NCBI GenBank assembly: GCA_947564425.1
Contig: CANOBU010000008.1
Span: 1-41,790, forward strand
DNA: 41,790 nt
Direction of reading: 5' to 3'
Source of the DNA: an uncultured Eggerthellaceae bacterium
GTDB lineage: Bacteria; Actinomycetota; Coriobacteriia; Coriobacteriales; Eggerthellaceae
The notes under the pieces were generated by a model that was not told the DNA's origin, made no database searches, and saw only the letters and a program-made list of their open reading frames with translations. Of this stretch, positions 24,970 to 32,705 are shown piece by piece (positions within the stretch are counted from its first letter, which is position 1; the number at the start of each line of letters is the position of its first letter). The position numbers were made by a program, and so were the translations under genes.

Positions 24970-27033
24970 ATGGCTGCACCGATCCCCGAGCATGTACGAA
25001 ACATCGCACTCGTCGGCCAGGATGGTGCCGGCAAGACATCGCTGGCCGAGGCCATGCTGTTCGTCAGCGGCCGCACCCCGCGCATGGGCACCACCCATGA
25101 TGGCAAGTCCTACCTGGACTACGACGAGGAGGAGATCCGCCGCAAGTTCACCATCAGCACCTCCATCGCCCCCATTCCCTATAAGGATTACAAGATAAAC
25201 CTGCTGGACACCTCGGGGCACCCCGATTTCATCGGCGACACCATCGCCACCATGTATGCGGCCGAGATGGCCATGTTCGTGGTGGATGCCGTGGACGGCC
25301 CCCAGGTCATGACAACCAAGCTGTGGAAGGAAGCCGAGCGCATGAACATCTCGCGCTCCATCTTCATCAACCACATCGACCGCGAGAACGCCGATTTCGG
25401 CGCCGCCATGGCGCTGCTGCACGCACGCTTCGGCAAGCGCCTGTCGCCGGTCACGCTGCCCTTGGGCCAGCAGGACGAGTTCCAGGGCATCATCGACGTG
25501 GTGCGCATGCAGGCCCGCTATTTCGACTCCGACGATACCGAGCGCATCGAGCCCATCCCGCCGGAGTTCCAGGAGCGCGCCGATTCCGCCCGCGAGCGCC
25601 TGATCGACGCCATCGCCGAGGCCGATGAAGAGGTCATGATGAAGTACCTGGAGGGCGAGGAGCTCACCCAGGAGGAAGTGGAGAAATGCATACACGATGC
25701 CATCAACCAGGGCATCTTCGTTCCCGTGTACACCGGCTCAACCATCATCAAGCAGGGCATCAAGGTGCTGATGGACGACATCACCGCCTTCTTCCCGCAT
25801 CCGCGCGAGCATGCCGCCTACGTGCTGACCGACGGCCAGAAGCTGCACATCGACGAGCACGGCGAGCCCTCGTGCTTCGTGTTCAAATCGACTTCGGATG
25901 CCTTCGTGGGGCGCCTGTCCTATGTGAAGGTGCTCACCGGCACGCTGCAGCCGGGCCAGGACCTGGTGAATGCCCGCACCGGCGACAAGGACCGCATCGG
26001 CAAGCTGCTGGTGATGATGGGCAAGGAATCCAACGAGGTGAAATCGGCCAAGGCCGGCGACATCATCGTGATCCCCAAGCTCGACGATGCCCGGCCGGGC
26101 GATACGCTCTCGCAGGATGGCGACATACAGCTGGCCCCCATGCCGCTGCCCACGCCGCTGTACCCGGTGGCCATCGAGGCGGTCAACAAGAAGGAAGAGG
26201 ATAAGCTGGGCACCTTCCTGGCCAAGGCGGCCGAGACCGACCCCACCATCCAGATCCGCCGCGACGAGGAGACCCACCAGACCATCATCAACGCCATGGG
26301 CGACGAGCAGATCAACACCCTGCTGAACCGCCTGAAGGAGAGCACCGGCGTGGAAGCGGTGCTGGTGCCCGTGCGCATCCCCTACCGCGAGACCATCCGC
26401 AAGCAGGCCGAGGCCCAGGGGCGCCATAAGAAGCAGACCGGCGGCTCGGGCCAGTTCGGCGACTGCTGGCTGCGCCTGGCCCCCAACCCCGATGCGGGTT
26501 ACGAGTTCGTGGACGAGATCAAGGGCGGTGCCATTCCCGGCGGCCTGATCCCGGCGGTGGACAAGGGCGTGCAGGATGCCATGGCCGAGGGCTTCCTCGC
26601 CGGCTATCCCATGGTGGATGTGAAATGCACCGTGTACGACGGCTCCTACCATTCGGTCGACTCCAACGAGATGGCCTTCAAGACGGCAGCCCGCATCGGC
26701 TTCCGCGCCTGCTGCGAGAACGCCTCGCCGGTCATACTGGAGCCCATGGCCGATATGCGCGTGACGGTGACCGACGAGTTCGCCGGCGCCGTGATGGGCG
26801 ATATCTCCACGCGCCGCGGGCGCATCGTGGGCACCGATGCCGGCGATGCCGGCGAGACGGTCATCATCATGCGCGCGCCCTATGCCGAGGTGGTGAACTA
26901 CACCCGCGACCTGCGCTCCATGACGCGCGGCCAGGGTTCCTACGAGATACAGCTGAACGGCTATGAGCAGGCGCCGGCCGATGTGCAGAAGAAGCTGGTG
27001 GAGGCCTACCAGGAGGCCCGGGCCGCCAATTAG
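24970..27033 (+). CDS. EF-G-like translational GTPase paralogue
   Basis: A 687-aa member of the elongation factor G family. Seen: G1 GQDGAGKT (16-23), G3 DTSGHPDF (from residue 80), and at the G4 position NHID (134-137) where canonical EF-G has NKxD. All five EF-G domains seem present: domain II (FVFKSTSDAFVGRLSYVKVL), III, IV with YRETIRKQAEAQGRHKKQTGG, and V. The variant G1 and G4 motifs place it with the EF-G2-like paralogues of actinobacteria rather than the main fusA product; the role in translocation or recycling is unknown. ATG 24970 is chosen since an earlier in-frame TTG at 24940 adds only unconserved residues; the ribosome site is weak. Confidence 0.85.
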   Translation: MAAPIPEHVRNIALVGQDGAGKTSLAEAMLFVSGRTPRMGTTHDGKSYLDYDEEEIRRKFTISTSIAPIPYKDYKINLLDTSGHPDFIGDTIATMYAAEMAMFVVDAVDGPQVMTTKLWKEAERMNISRSIFINHIDRENADFGAAMALLHARFGKRLSPVTLPLGQQDEFQGIIDVVRMQARYFDSDDTERIEPIPPEFQERADSARERLIDAIAEADEEVMMKYLEGEELTQEEVEKCIHDAINQGIFVPVYTGSTIIKQGIKVLMDDITAFFPHPREHAAYVLTDGQKLHIDEHGEPSCFVFKSTSDAFVGRLSYVKVLTGTLQPGQDLVNARTGDKDRIGKLLVMMGKESNEVKSAKAGDIIVIPKLDDARPGDTLSQDGDIQLAPMPLPTPLYPVAIEAVNKKEEDKLGTFLAKAAETDPTIQIRRDEETHQTIINAMGDEQINTLLNRLKESTGVEAVLVPVRIPYRETIRKQAEAQGRHKKQTGGSGQFGDCWLRLAPNPDAGYEFVDEIKGGAIPGGLIPAVDKGVQDAMAEGFLAGYPMVDVKCTVYDGSYHSVDSNEMAFKTAARIGFRACCENASPVILEPMADMRVTVTDEFAGAVMGDISTRRGRIVGTDAGDAGETVIIMRAPYAEVVNYTRDLRSMTRGQGSYEIQLNGYEQAPADVQKKLVEAYQEARAAN

Positions 27034-27060
27034 CGGTCGGGAAGCGCAGGCCATCCGGAC

Positions 27061-27852
27061 ATGAGGACCCACACCTTCACATTCATGGGAACGGGGGCGG
27101 GCTGCGGCGTGCCCGCCTTCTTCTGCGACTGCCCGGCCTGCGAGGAGGCCCGGGCGCATCCGGCCGCCCGCCGCGGCGATTGCGGCGCCATGGTGACAGG
27201 CAGCTCCCGCACCCTCATCGATACGCCGCCCGATCTGCGCGGCTACCTGGGCCGCGAGGGCGTGCGGGCCGTGGACGACCTGCTGTTCACCCATTGGCAC
27301 TACGACCACGTGGGTGGCCTGGGCGAGCTGGAGTACATGGTGCAGCTGCTGACGAAGCGCTCCCTGCCCACCTATGCCTCGCCCTATACCCTGGCCAGCA
27401 TCGGGCGCGAGTTCGAGTACATGATGTACTGCCTCGATGCTACCGAGGTGCAGGAATTCGAAACCGTGGTGCTCGACGGGGTGCGCTACACCGCCCTGCC
27501 GGTCACCCATGCGCCCGGCACCTACGGCTACCTCATCGAGACCGACGATACCAGCCTGTTCTATGCCTCCGACACCGGGGCCCTGCCGCCGGCGACCGCC
27601 GAGCGCCTGCAGGGGGTGGATATCCTGGCCATGGATGCCACCTACTGGAAGCGCAACGAGTACCCCCAGTCGCACCACAGCGTGCAGGAGTGCATCGAGG
27701 AAGGGTTGGCCCTGGATGCGGGGAAGATCTACCTGACGCACCTGTGCATGCACTATGCCGAGCCTGTGACGCTGGCGCAGCTGAACGATTACCTGCAGCA
27801 GTACGGCGGCCGCGTGGAGGCGGCCGCCGACGGCCTGTCCTTCCCGATCTAG
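27061..27852 (+). CDS. PhnP-like metallo-beta-lactamase-fold hydrolase
   Basis: A 263-aa phosphodiesterase-type MBL protein. Seen: the N-terminal Cys-rich stretch GCGVPAFFCDCPACEEAR (Cys15, 22, 24, 27), matching the structural zinc site of PhnP, the metal motif THWHYDH (His78, His80, Asp82, His83), a later His in PVTHAPGTYGY, ASDTG and the C-terminal LTHLCMHY. PhnP proper cleaves 5-phosphoribosyl 1,2-cyclic phosphate, but no phn operon is present, so the substrate is open. It starts 28 nt after the EF-G paralogue and ends 11 nt before the DUF45-like gene, suggesting one operon. Confidence 0.85.
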   Translation: MRTHTFTFMGTGAGCGVPAFFCDCPACEEARAHPAARRGDCGAMVTGSSRTLIDTPPDLRGYLGREGVRAVDDLLFTHWHYDHVGGLGELEYMVQLLTKRSLPTYASPYTLASIGREFEYMMYCLDATEVQEFETVVLDGVRYTALPVTHAPGTYGYLIETDDTSLFYASDTGALPPATAERLQGVDILAMDATYWKRNEYPQSHHSVQECIEEGLALDAGKIYLTHLCMHYAEPVTLAQLNDYLQQYGGRVEAAADGLSFPI

Positions 27853-27862
27853 GAGCGCACCC

Positions 27863-28789
27863 ATGAGCGAGGAGAGCCGCGCGGATTCCCAACCTGGTGC
27901 CGTACCGGAGCCGCCGGCTGACGATGCCGTCCGGTCCGACGTAGGGGAGGGGACGCCTCCTGCGAGCGCTTCGGAGGCTGCAGCCGCCCGGCGCGGTGCG
28001 GGGGAGGAAGCGCCGCCTGCGGGCACCACCGGGGAATCCATCACCTTCGACGGCATGGACATCCCCATCGTGCGCGCCGGCATGCCCGACCTGTTCCTGG
28101 CCCTGAGGCCGCCCGATGCTGCGCCCTACATCATGGCGCCCCGCGAGGCGCAGCCCCAGCAGATCATCGACTTCTTCGCCGCCCACGGCGCCGCCTTGGA
28201 GGGGCTGCGCGACGACATGCTGAAGCGCTACCGCAAGTCCCCCGGGCGCAAATGCCGCTACCAGACGGGCGATGTGGCCTATGTGCTGGGACGCCCCTTC
28301 CAGCTGCGGGTGTACCCGCTGGCGAAGTCGAAGGGGGCCATGAAGCAGGGCGCGCGCATGCGCACCACCTCGAAGTTCTCCCTGGACCCCGATATCAGCC
28401 TGCTCACGCTGTACGTGGTGCATCCCGGCAACTACGACGAGGGCAAGCTGGCCTTCAACGGCTATGCCGAGAACGTGCTGCTGGGCAATGCCCGCAAGCT
28501 GGCCGGGGATTTCGCGGCCATCCTCACGCCGGGCAGGGCCGCGCCGCCCGTGCGCATGCGCGCCATGCGGGGTCGCTGGTCATCCGGCGAGGCGGGGGCC
28601 CTGTGGCTGTCCACCGACCTTATCCCGTACCCGCCCGACTGCCTGGTGTACACCCTGTGGCGCGAGCTCGAGAAGGGCTCCGACCTGCCGGAAGCCGAGC
28701 GCCAGGCCCACCTGGAGCGCATCCTCCCCGGCTGGCGCGAAGCCGCCCGCCTGCTGGCCGACCGCCCCGAACCCTACAGCCTGCAATAG
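27863..28789 (+). CDS. YgjP/DUF45-like protein lacking the HExxH zinc motif
   Basis: A 308-aa protein. The first 55 or so residues are Pro/Ala/Glu-rich and probably disordered. The rest follows the YgjP (M48-like, DUF45) pattern: a FQLRVYP strand after RKCRYQTGDVAYVLGRPF, then positions equivalent to WGSC, LN..L...P and the zinc helix. Seen: at the helix that should read HExxH the protein has WRELEKG (from residue 266), and the WGSC position reads RWSSG (Trp239). The later FW..v...lP.w segment survives as HLERILPGW. Inference: a catalytically dead or repurposed member. GGAG precedes the ATG; 11 nt after the MBL gene. Confidence 0.65.
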   Translation: MSEESRADSQPGAVPEPPADDAVRSDVGEGTPPASASEAAAARRGAGEEAPPAGTTGESITFDGMDIPIVRAGMPDLFLALRPPDAAPYIMAPREAQPQQIIDFFAAHGAALEGLRDDMLKRYRKSPGRKCRYQTGDVAYVLGRPFQLRVYPLAKSKGAMKQGARMRTTSKFSLDPDISLLTLYVVHPGNYDEGKLAFNGYAENVLLGNARKLAGDFAAILTPGRAAPPVRMRAMRGRWSSGEAGALWLSTDLIPYPPDCLVYTLWRELEKGSDLPEAERQAHLERILPGWREAARLLADRPEPYSLQ

Positions 28790-28908
28790 CATCCGGGCAT
28801 CTGTGCCCCCATCCGTCTTCCTGTTCCCTTGCCGCCCGTGAAGAATCGCCCGGTTTCGCGCTGTGTCCGGGCGGTTTGCGCTACCATGGTATGCGCGTAA
28901 ATCATGAG

Positions 28909-28929
28909 CCGGGGTAGTACGCGCCCCGG
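28909..28929 (+). promoter_or_regulatory. GC stem in the paaK leader
   Basis: CCGGGG (28909-28914) pairs with CCCCGG (28924-28929) around a 9-nt loop, ending about 20 nt before the start codon. AATCATG occurs on both flanks. Role unknown. Confidence 0.3.
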
Positions 28930-28949
28930 GCAATCATGGAAGGTGTCTT

Positions 28950-30257
28950 ATGAGCAGAAAGCAAGACATTCTGACATTGCCTCATGACGAACTCGAAGCC
29001 AAGCAGCTTCAGGGCGTCAAGGAGACGATCGTCGCATGCTACGAGAACGTGCCGTTCTACAAGCAGCTCTTCGACGAGGCCGGATTCGACCCCTACAAGG
29101 TGGAATCGTTGGCCGACCTGAAGGATGCGCCGTTCACCACCAAGCAGGACCTGCGCGACAACTATCCCTACAAGCTGTTCGCCGTGCCGATGAGCGAGGT
29201 GAAGGAGATCCACATGTCCTCCGGCACCATGGGCGTGGCCACCGTGGGCGGCTACACCCAGAAGGACCTGGAGACCTGGGGCGAGTGCTTCGCCCGCGGC
29301 ATCATATACGCCAACGGCGACCAGAACGACATCGTGCACGTGTGCTACGGCTACGGCCTGTTCACCGGCGGCCTGGGCGCCCATTACGGCGGCCTGTGGA
29401 TGGATTCCACGGTGATCCCCATGAGCGCCGGCAACACCGAGCGCCAGATCAAGGTGTTGAAGGAGATGGGATCCACCATCCTGTGCTGCACCCCCTCCTA
29501 TGCCATGCACATCGCCGATACCGCGCTGGAGATGGGCCTGGACCCCGCCAAGGACTTCCATCTGCGGGCGGGCATCCACGGCGCCGAGCCTTTCAGCGAC
29601 AATTTCCGCGCCGACCTCGAGAAGAAGCTGAACTACAAGGTGCTCGACGTCTACGGCCTGACCGAGACCATGGGACCCGGCGTGGCCATCGAGTGCTGGG
29701 AGCAGGATGGCCTGCACCTGGCCGAGGACCACTTCTATGCCGAGATAATCGACCCCGAGACCGGCGAGGTGCTGCCCGACGGCGAATGGGGCGAGCTGGT
29801 GCTGACCACGGTGGACCGCGAGGCGTCGCCTGTGGTGCGCTACCGCACCCGCGATATCACCCGCATCATCCCGGGCCAGTGCGCCTGCGGCCGCACCCAT
29901 CGCCGCATCGACCGCCTGCACGGCCGCACCGACGACATGCTGATCATCCGCGGCGTGAACGTGTTCCCCAGCCAGATCGAGGACGTGATGAAGACGGTGC
30001 CGGAGCTGTCGTCGTGGTACCAGGTGGAGTTGTCCACGGTGGACCACCTGGATCGCGTGACCCTGAAGGTGGAGCTCGAGCCCGACTACCAGTTCGACGA
30101 GATAGCCGCCATCGAGCGCTTGCAGAAGGATGTCGAGTCGAAGCTGAAGAGCGCCCTTTCCGTGGGCCTGAAGGTGAAGATCGTCGAACCGAAGTCCATC
30201 CCGCGCTCCGAGGGCAAGGCCAAGCGCGTTGTGGATCTTCGCGAAGGGGTGAAGTAG
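28950..30257 (+). CDS. paaK: Phenylacetate-CoA ligase family AMP-forming enzyme
   Basis: A 435-aa adenylate-forming ligase. Seen: the P-loop SSGTMG from residue 90, YGLTE (235-239), the hinge region GRTDDMLIIRGVNVFPSQIE, and the C-terminal catalytic Lys in SEGKAKRVVD (Lys423). Known of the family: it converts phenylacetate or other aryl acids to CoA thioesters; short PaaK proteins paired with ACT proteins in anaerobes often go with indolepyruvate ferredoxin oxidoreductases, though none is in this window. A GGAAGG motif precedes the ATG. The ACT gene starts 1 nt after the stop, so the two are co-translated. Confidence 0.9.
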   Translation: MSRKQDILTLPHDELEAKQLQGVKETIVACYENVPFYKQLFDEAGFDPYKVESLADLKDAPFTTKQDLRDNYPYKLFAVPMSEVKEIHMSSGTMGVATVGGYTQKDLETWGECFARGIIYANGDQNDIVHVCYGYGLFTGGLGAHYGGLWMDSTVIPMSAGNTERQIKVLKEMGSTILCCTPSYAMHIADTALEMGLDPAKDFHLRAGIHGAEPFSDNFRADLEKKLNYKVLDVYGLTETMGPGVAIECWEQDGLHLAEDHFYAEIIDPETGEVLPDGEWGELVLTTVDREASPVVRYRTRDITRIIPGQCACGRTHRRIDRLHGRTDDMLIIRGVNVFPSQIEDVMKTVPELSSWYQVELSTVDHLDRVTLKVELEPDYQFDEIAAIERLQKDVESKLKSALSVGLKVKIVEPKSIPRSEGKAKRVVDLREGVK

Positions 30258-30258
30258 C

Positions 30259-30687
30259 ATGATAGAGCAGATCACCGTTTTCCTGGAGAACTCCGAGGGG
30301 CGCCTGGCAGCCATGTGCCGCACCCTGGCCGATGCCGGTGTGAACATGAGCGCGCTGTCCATCGCCGACACCGCCGATTTCGGAGTGGTGCGCATCATAG
30401 CCGATAATCCCCGGAAGGCCGTGGAGGCCCTGACGGGCAACGATTACCGCGCCGCCATAACCAACGTGGCGGCCATCGCCGTCCCCAACGAGCCGGGCGG
30501 CCTGGCCCGGCTGCTGGAGACCCTCGACAGCCTGAAGCTGAACATCGAGTACGGCTACTGCTTCTCGCTGCAGGGCGATGCGGCTGTGGACGTGCTGAAA
30601 TTCCGCAGCGCCGATGCCGCCAGCGAGGCGGCCGATACCCTGGAGGAAGCCGGCTTCCGCCTGCTCTCCCAGGAGGACCTTGCCTAG
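30259..30687 (+). CDS. Tandem ACT-domain protein
   Basis: A 142-aa protein made of two ACT domains: residues 1 to about 66 (QITVFLENSEGRLAAMCRTL) and about 70-142 (VAIAVPNEPGGLARLLETL). Each has the ligand-facing turn (NSEGRL, NEPGGL) between strand 1 and helix 1. ACT domains bind amino acids, often aromatic ones, to regulate partner enzymes. Directly following paaK, it is probably a sensor or regulator of aromatic amino/aryl acid metabolism; this is inference from context. No enzyme domain is attached. Confidence 0.88.
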   Translation: MIEQITVFLENSEGRLAAMCRTLADAGVNMSALSIADTADFGVVRIIADNPRKAVEALTGNDYRAAITNVAAIAVPNEPGGLARLLETLDSLKLNIEYGYCFSLQGDAAVDVLKFRSADAASEAADTLEEAGFRLLSQEDLA

Positions 30688-30699
30688 AGGAAAGATTGC

Positions 30700-30720
30700 C
30701 GGGGCGCTGCATGCGCCCCG
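30700..30720 (+). other. Intercistronic GC hairpin
   Basis: CGGGGCGC (30700-30707) pairs with GCGCCCCG (30713-30720) around a 5-nt loop, between the ACT and FKBP genes. No U-run, so attenuation or RNA processing is more likely than full termination. Confidence 0.4.
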
Positions 30721-30739
30721 TGCCGGGAAAGGATGCGCT

Positions 30740-31171
30740 ATGAGCAACGAGGGCAAGAAGGTGAGCGTGCACTATACGGGCACGCTCGATGACGGAACGA
30801 AATTCGATTCGTCCTACGACCGGGGCGAGCCGCTGAGCTTCACCTGCATGGCCGGCATGATGATCCCCGGTTTCGACGAGGCTGTGAAAACCATGGCCCC
30901 CGGCGAGAAGAAGACGGTGGTGCTGCAGCCCGACCAGGCCTACGGGCCCCGCGACGAGCACAAGGTGGCCCAGCTGCAGTTCTCGATGCTGCCGGGCGCC
31001 GAGAGGCTGGAAGTAGGCCAGGACATCCGCCTGGCCACGGCCGATGGCATACCCATGCCCTGCAAGGTGGTGGACAAGGACGACGAATCCGTCACCGTGG
31101 ACATGAACCATCCCCTGGCCGGCAAGGCCCTCACCTTCGAGATAGAGCTGGTCGACGTCCAGGGTGAATAG
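30740..31171 (+). CDS. SlyD-like FKBP-type peptidyl-prolyl isomerase
   Basis: A 143-aa cytoplasmic folding helper. Seen: the FKBP strand KKVSVHYTGTLDDGTKFDSS, the active-site segment MIPGFDEAVKTMAPGEKKTV, an inserted flap domain (about residues 70-120) and the closing ALTFEIELVDVQ strand. The flap insertion marks the SlyD subgroup, which acts as isomerase and chaperone; the His-rich metal tail of E. coli SlyD is missing. AAAGGA lies before ATG 30740. The stop is overlapped by the flippase start by 8 nt. Confidence 0.92.
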   Translation: MSNEGKKVSVHYTGTLDDGTKFDSSYDRGEPLSFTCMAGMMIPGFDEAVKTMAPGEKKTVVLQPDQAYGPRDEHKVAQLQFSMLPGAERLEVGQDIRLATADGIPMPCKVVDKDDESVTVDMNHPLAGKALTFEIELVDVQGE

Positions 31172-32705
31172 GCAGCGCATCGACAGAGAAGGGGAGGGCA
31201 GCCCCCGGCCCTCGGTCGCCGGATCGCGGCGGGCCCAGGGCCATGTGCGCGATACGGGTTCGATCCACGACGGAGGGCGCAGGGCCCGCGGGGAGCAGGA
31301 GCGCCTCGGGCGGCCCGATGACGGCCCCCGCAGGGTCCCGGCTGCGCGCCGCCATGCCCCGCAGAAGCGCCCCAACCCCGTGCGCCGCATCCTGAACGAG
31401 TGGTTCGACCGCGTGGTGGGCGCGGTGTCGGAGGGCGACCTGGCCGGCCAAGAGGAGGAGTTCGAGGCGGGGCGCACCTCCCGCGACTTCGTCTGGAATT
31501 CCATCGGGCAGGCGGCCTGGGGCATGGTGTTCCCCATCCTCACCATCGTGGTCACCCAGCTATCCGGCGCCGAGCGGGCTGGCATGTTCTCCTTCGCCTT
31601 CGTCATAGCCAACCTGCTGTACATCATCGGCACCTACGGCGTGCGCACCTACCAGGTGTCCGATATCGATGGCTTCCATTCCTTCAAGGATTACCAGGCC
31701 AACCGCGTTGCCACCTGCCTCATCATGCTGGCCGTGGGATTCGTCGTGCTGCGGGTTCTGGGCTACGAGGGCGAGATGGCCACCATGTGCGTCGGCATCT
31801 TCGCCTACAAGGCCGTCGATGCCCTGGGCGAGGTCTATGAGGGGCGTCTGCAGCAGCAGGATAAGCTCTACCTCGGGGGCGTGTCGCTGTCGCTGCGCTC
31901 CGGGGCCGCCTTCCTGGCCTATGCCATCTTCCTCTTCGTCACCGGCAATCTCGGCATAGCGGCCATCGCCATGGCCGTGGCAGCCGCCGTGACCTTCGTG
32001 CTGGTCACCTTCCCGCTGACCCTCTTCGAGACCGAGAAGTCATCGGTGCTGTCGCTGCATTCCGTGGGCATCCTGTTCAAGGAGTGCTTCCCGGTGTTCA
32101 TCGCGCTGTTCCTGTATGCGCTGGTCGACAACATGCCGAAGTTCGTCATGCAGGGCGCCAACCTGCCCTACGAGAACCAGCTGTACTTCAATGCGCTGTA
32201 CTTTCCCGCCATGGCCGTGCTCATCGTGGTGCAGCTGATCTACCGCCCCATGCTGGTGCGCATGGCCCGCATCTGGGCCGACGAGTCGCGCCGGCGCCGC
32301 TTCGATTTCCTGATCATAGGCATGATGGCGCTTATAACGCTGATCACCCTGGTGGGCGCTGTGCTGATGGCCTGGATCGGCATCCCCATCATGAGTTTCC
32401 TGTACGGCCTCGACTTCGGCCCGTACCGCCAGTTGGCCGTGATCATGCTGGCAGCCGGTGGCGTGACGGCCGGCATCGACTTCCTGTACCAGGTGATCAC
32501 CATACTGCGCCGCCAGCGGGCGGTGCTCAGCCTGTACATCATCACCTTCGGATTCTCGCTTCTGGTGCTCATCCTGATGACCACCATGATGCAGTTGGAA
32601 GGTGCCGTGGTGGGATACCTCATCGTCATGAGCATCCTGCTTATCCTGCTCATCCGCGAATACGCCCTGCAGCGTATGGATTTCTCGAAGCAAAGGAGCC
32701 GTTGA
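31164..32705 (+). CDS. Polysaccharide-type flippase (MATE/MurJ-like superfamily)
   Basis: A 513-aa membrane protein with about 12 hydrophobic segments starting near residue 115, resembling Wzx-type lipid-linked oligosaccharide exporters. Seen: a typical first helix region SRDFVWNSIGQAAWGMVFPILTI, and paired helices to the C terminus. The first 80-90 residues are highly basic and Arg/Gly/Pro-rich, unlike flippases in general, so translation might start further in; the GTG at 31164 overlapping the FKBP stop is the coupling-based choice. No glycosyltransferases are near, so the cargo is unknown. It overlaps nadE by 1 nt (TGATG). Confidence 0.75.
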   Translation: MNRQRIDREGEGSPRPSVAGSRRAQGHVRDTGSIHDGGRRARGEQERLGRPDDGPRRVPAARRHAPQKRPNPVRRILNEWFDRVVGAVSEGDLAGQEEEFEAGRTSRDFVWNSIGQAAWGMVFPILTIVVTQLSGAERAGMFSFAFVIANLLYIIGTYGVRTYQVSDIDGFHSFKDYQANRVATCLIMLAVGFVVLRVLGYEGEMATMCVGIFAYKAVDALGEVYEGRLQQQDKLYLGGVSLSLRSGAAFLAYAIFLFVTGNLGIAAIAMAVAAAVTFVLVTFPLTLFETEKSSVLSLHSVGILFKECFPVFIALFLYALVDNMPKFVMQGANLPYENQLYFNALYFPAMAVLIVVQLIYRPMLVRMARIWADESRRRRFDFLIIGMMALITLITLVGAVLMAWIGIPIMSFLYGLDFGPYRQLAVIMLAAGGVTAGIDFLYQVITILRRQRAVLSLYIITFGFSLLVLILMTTMMQLEGAVVGYLIVMSILLILLIREYALQRMDFSKQRSR

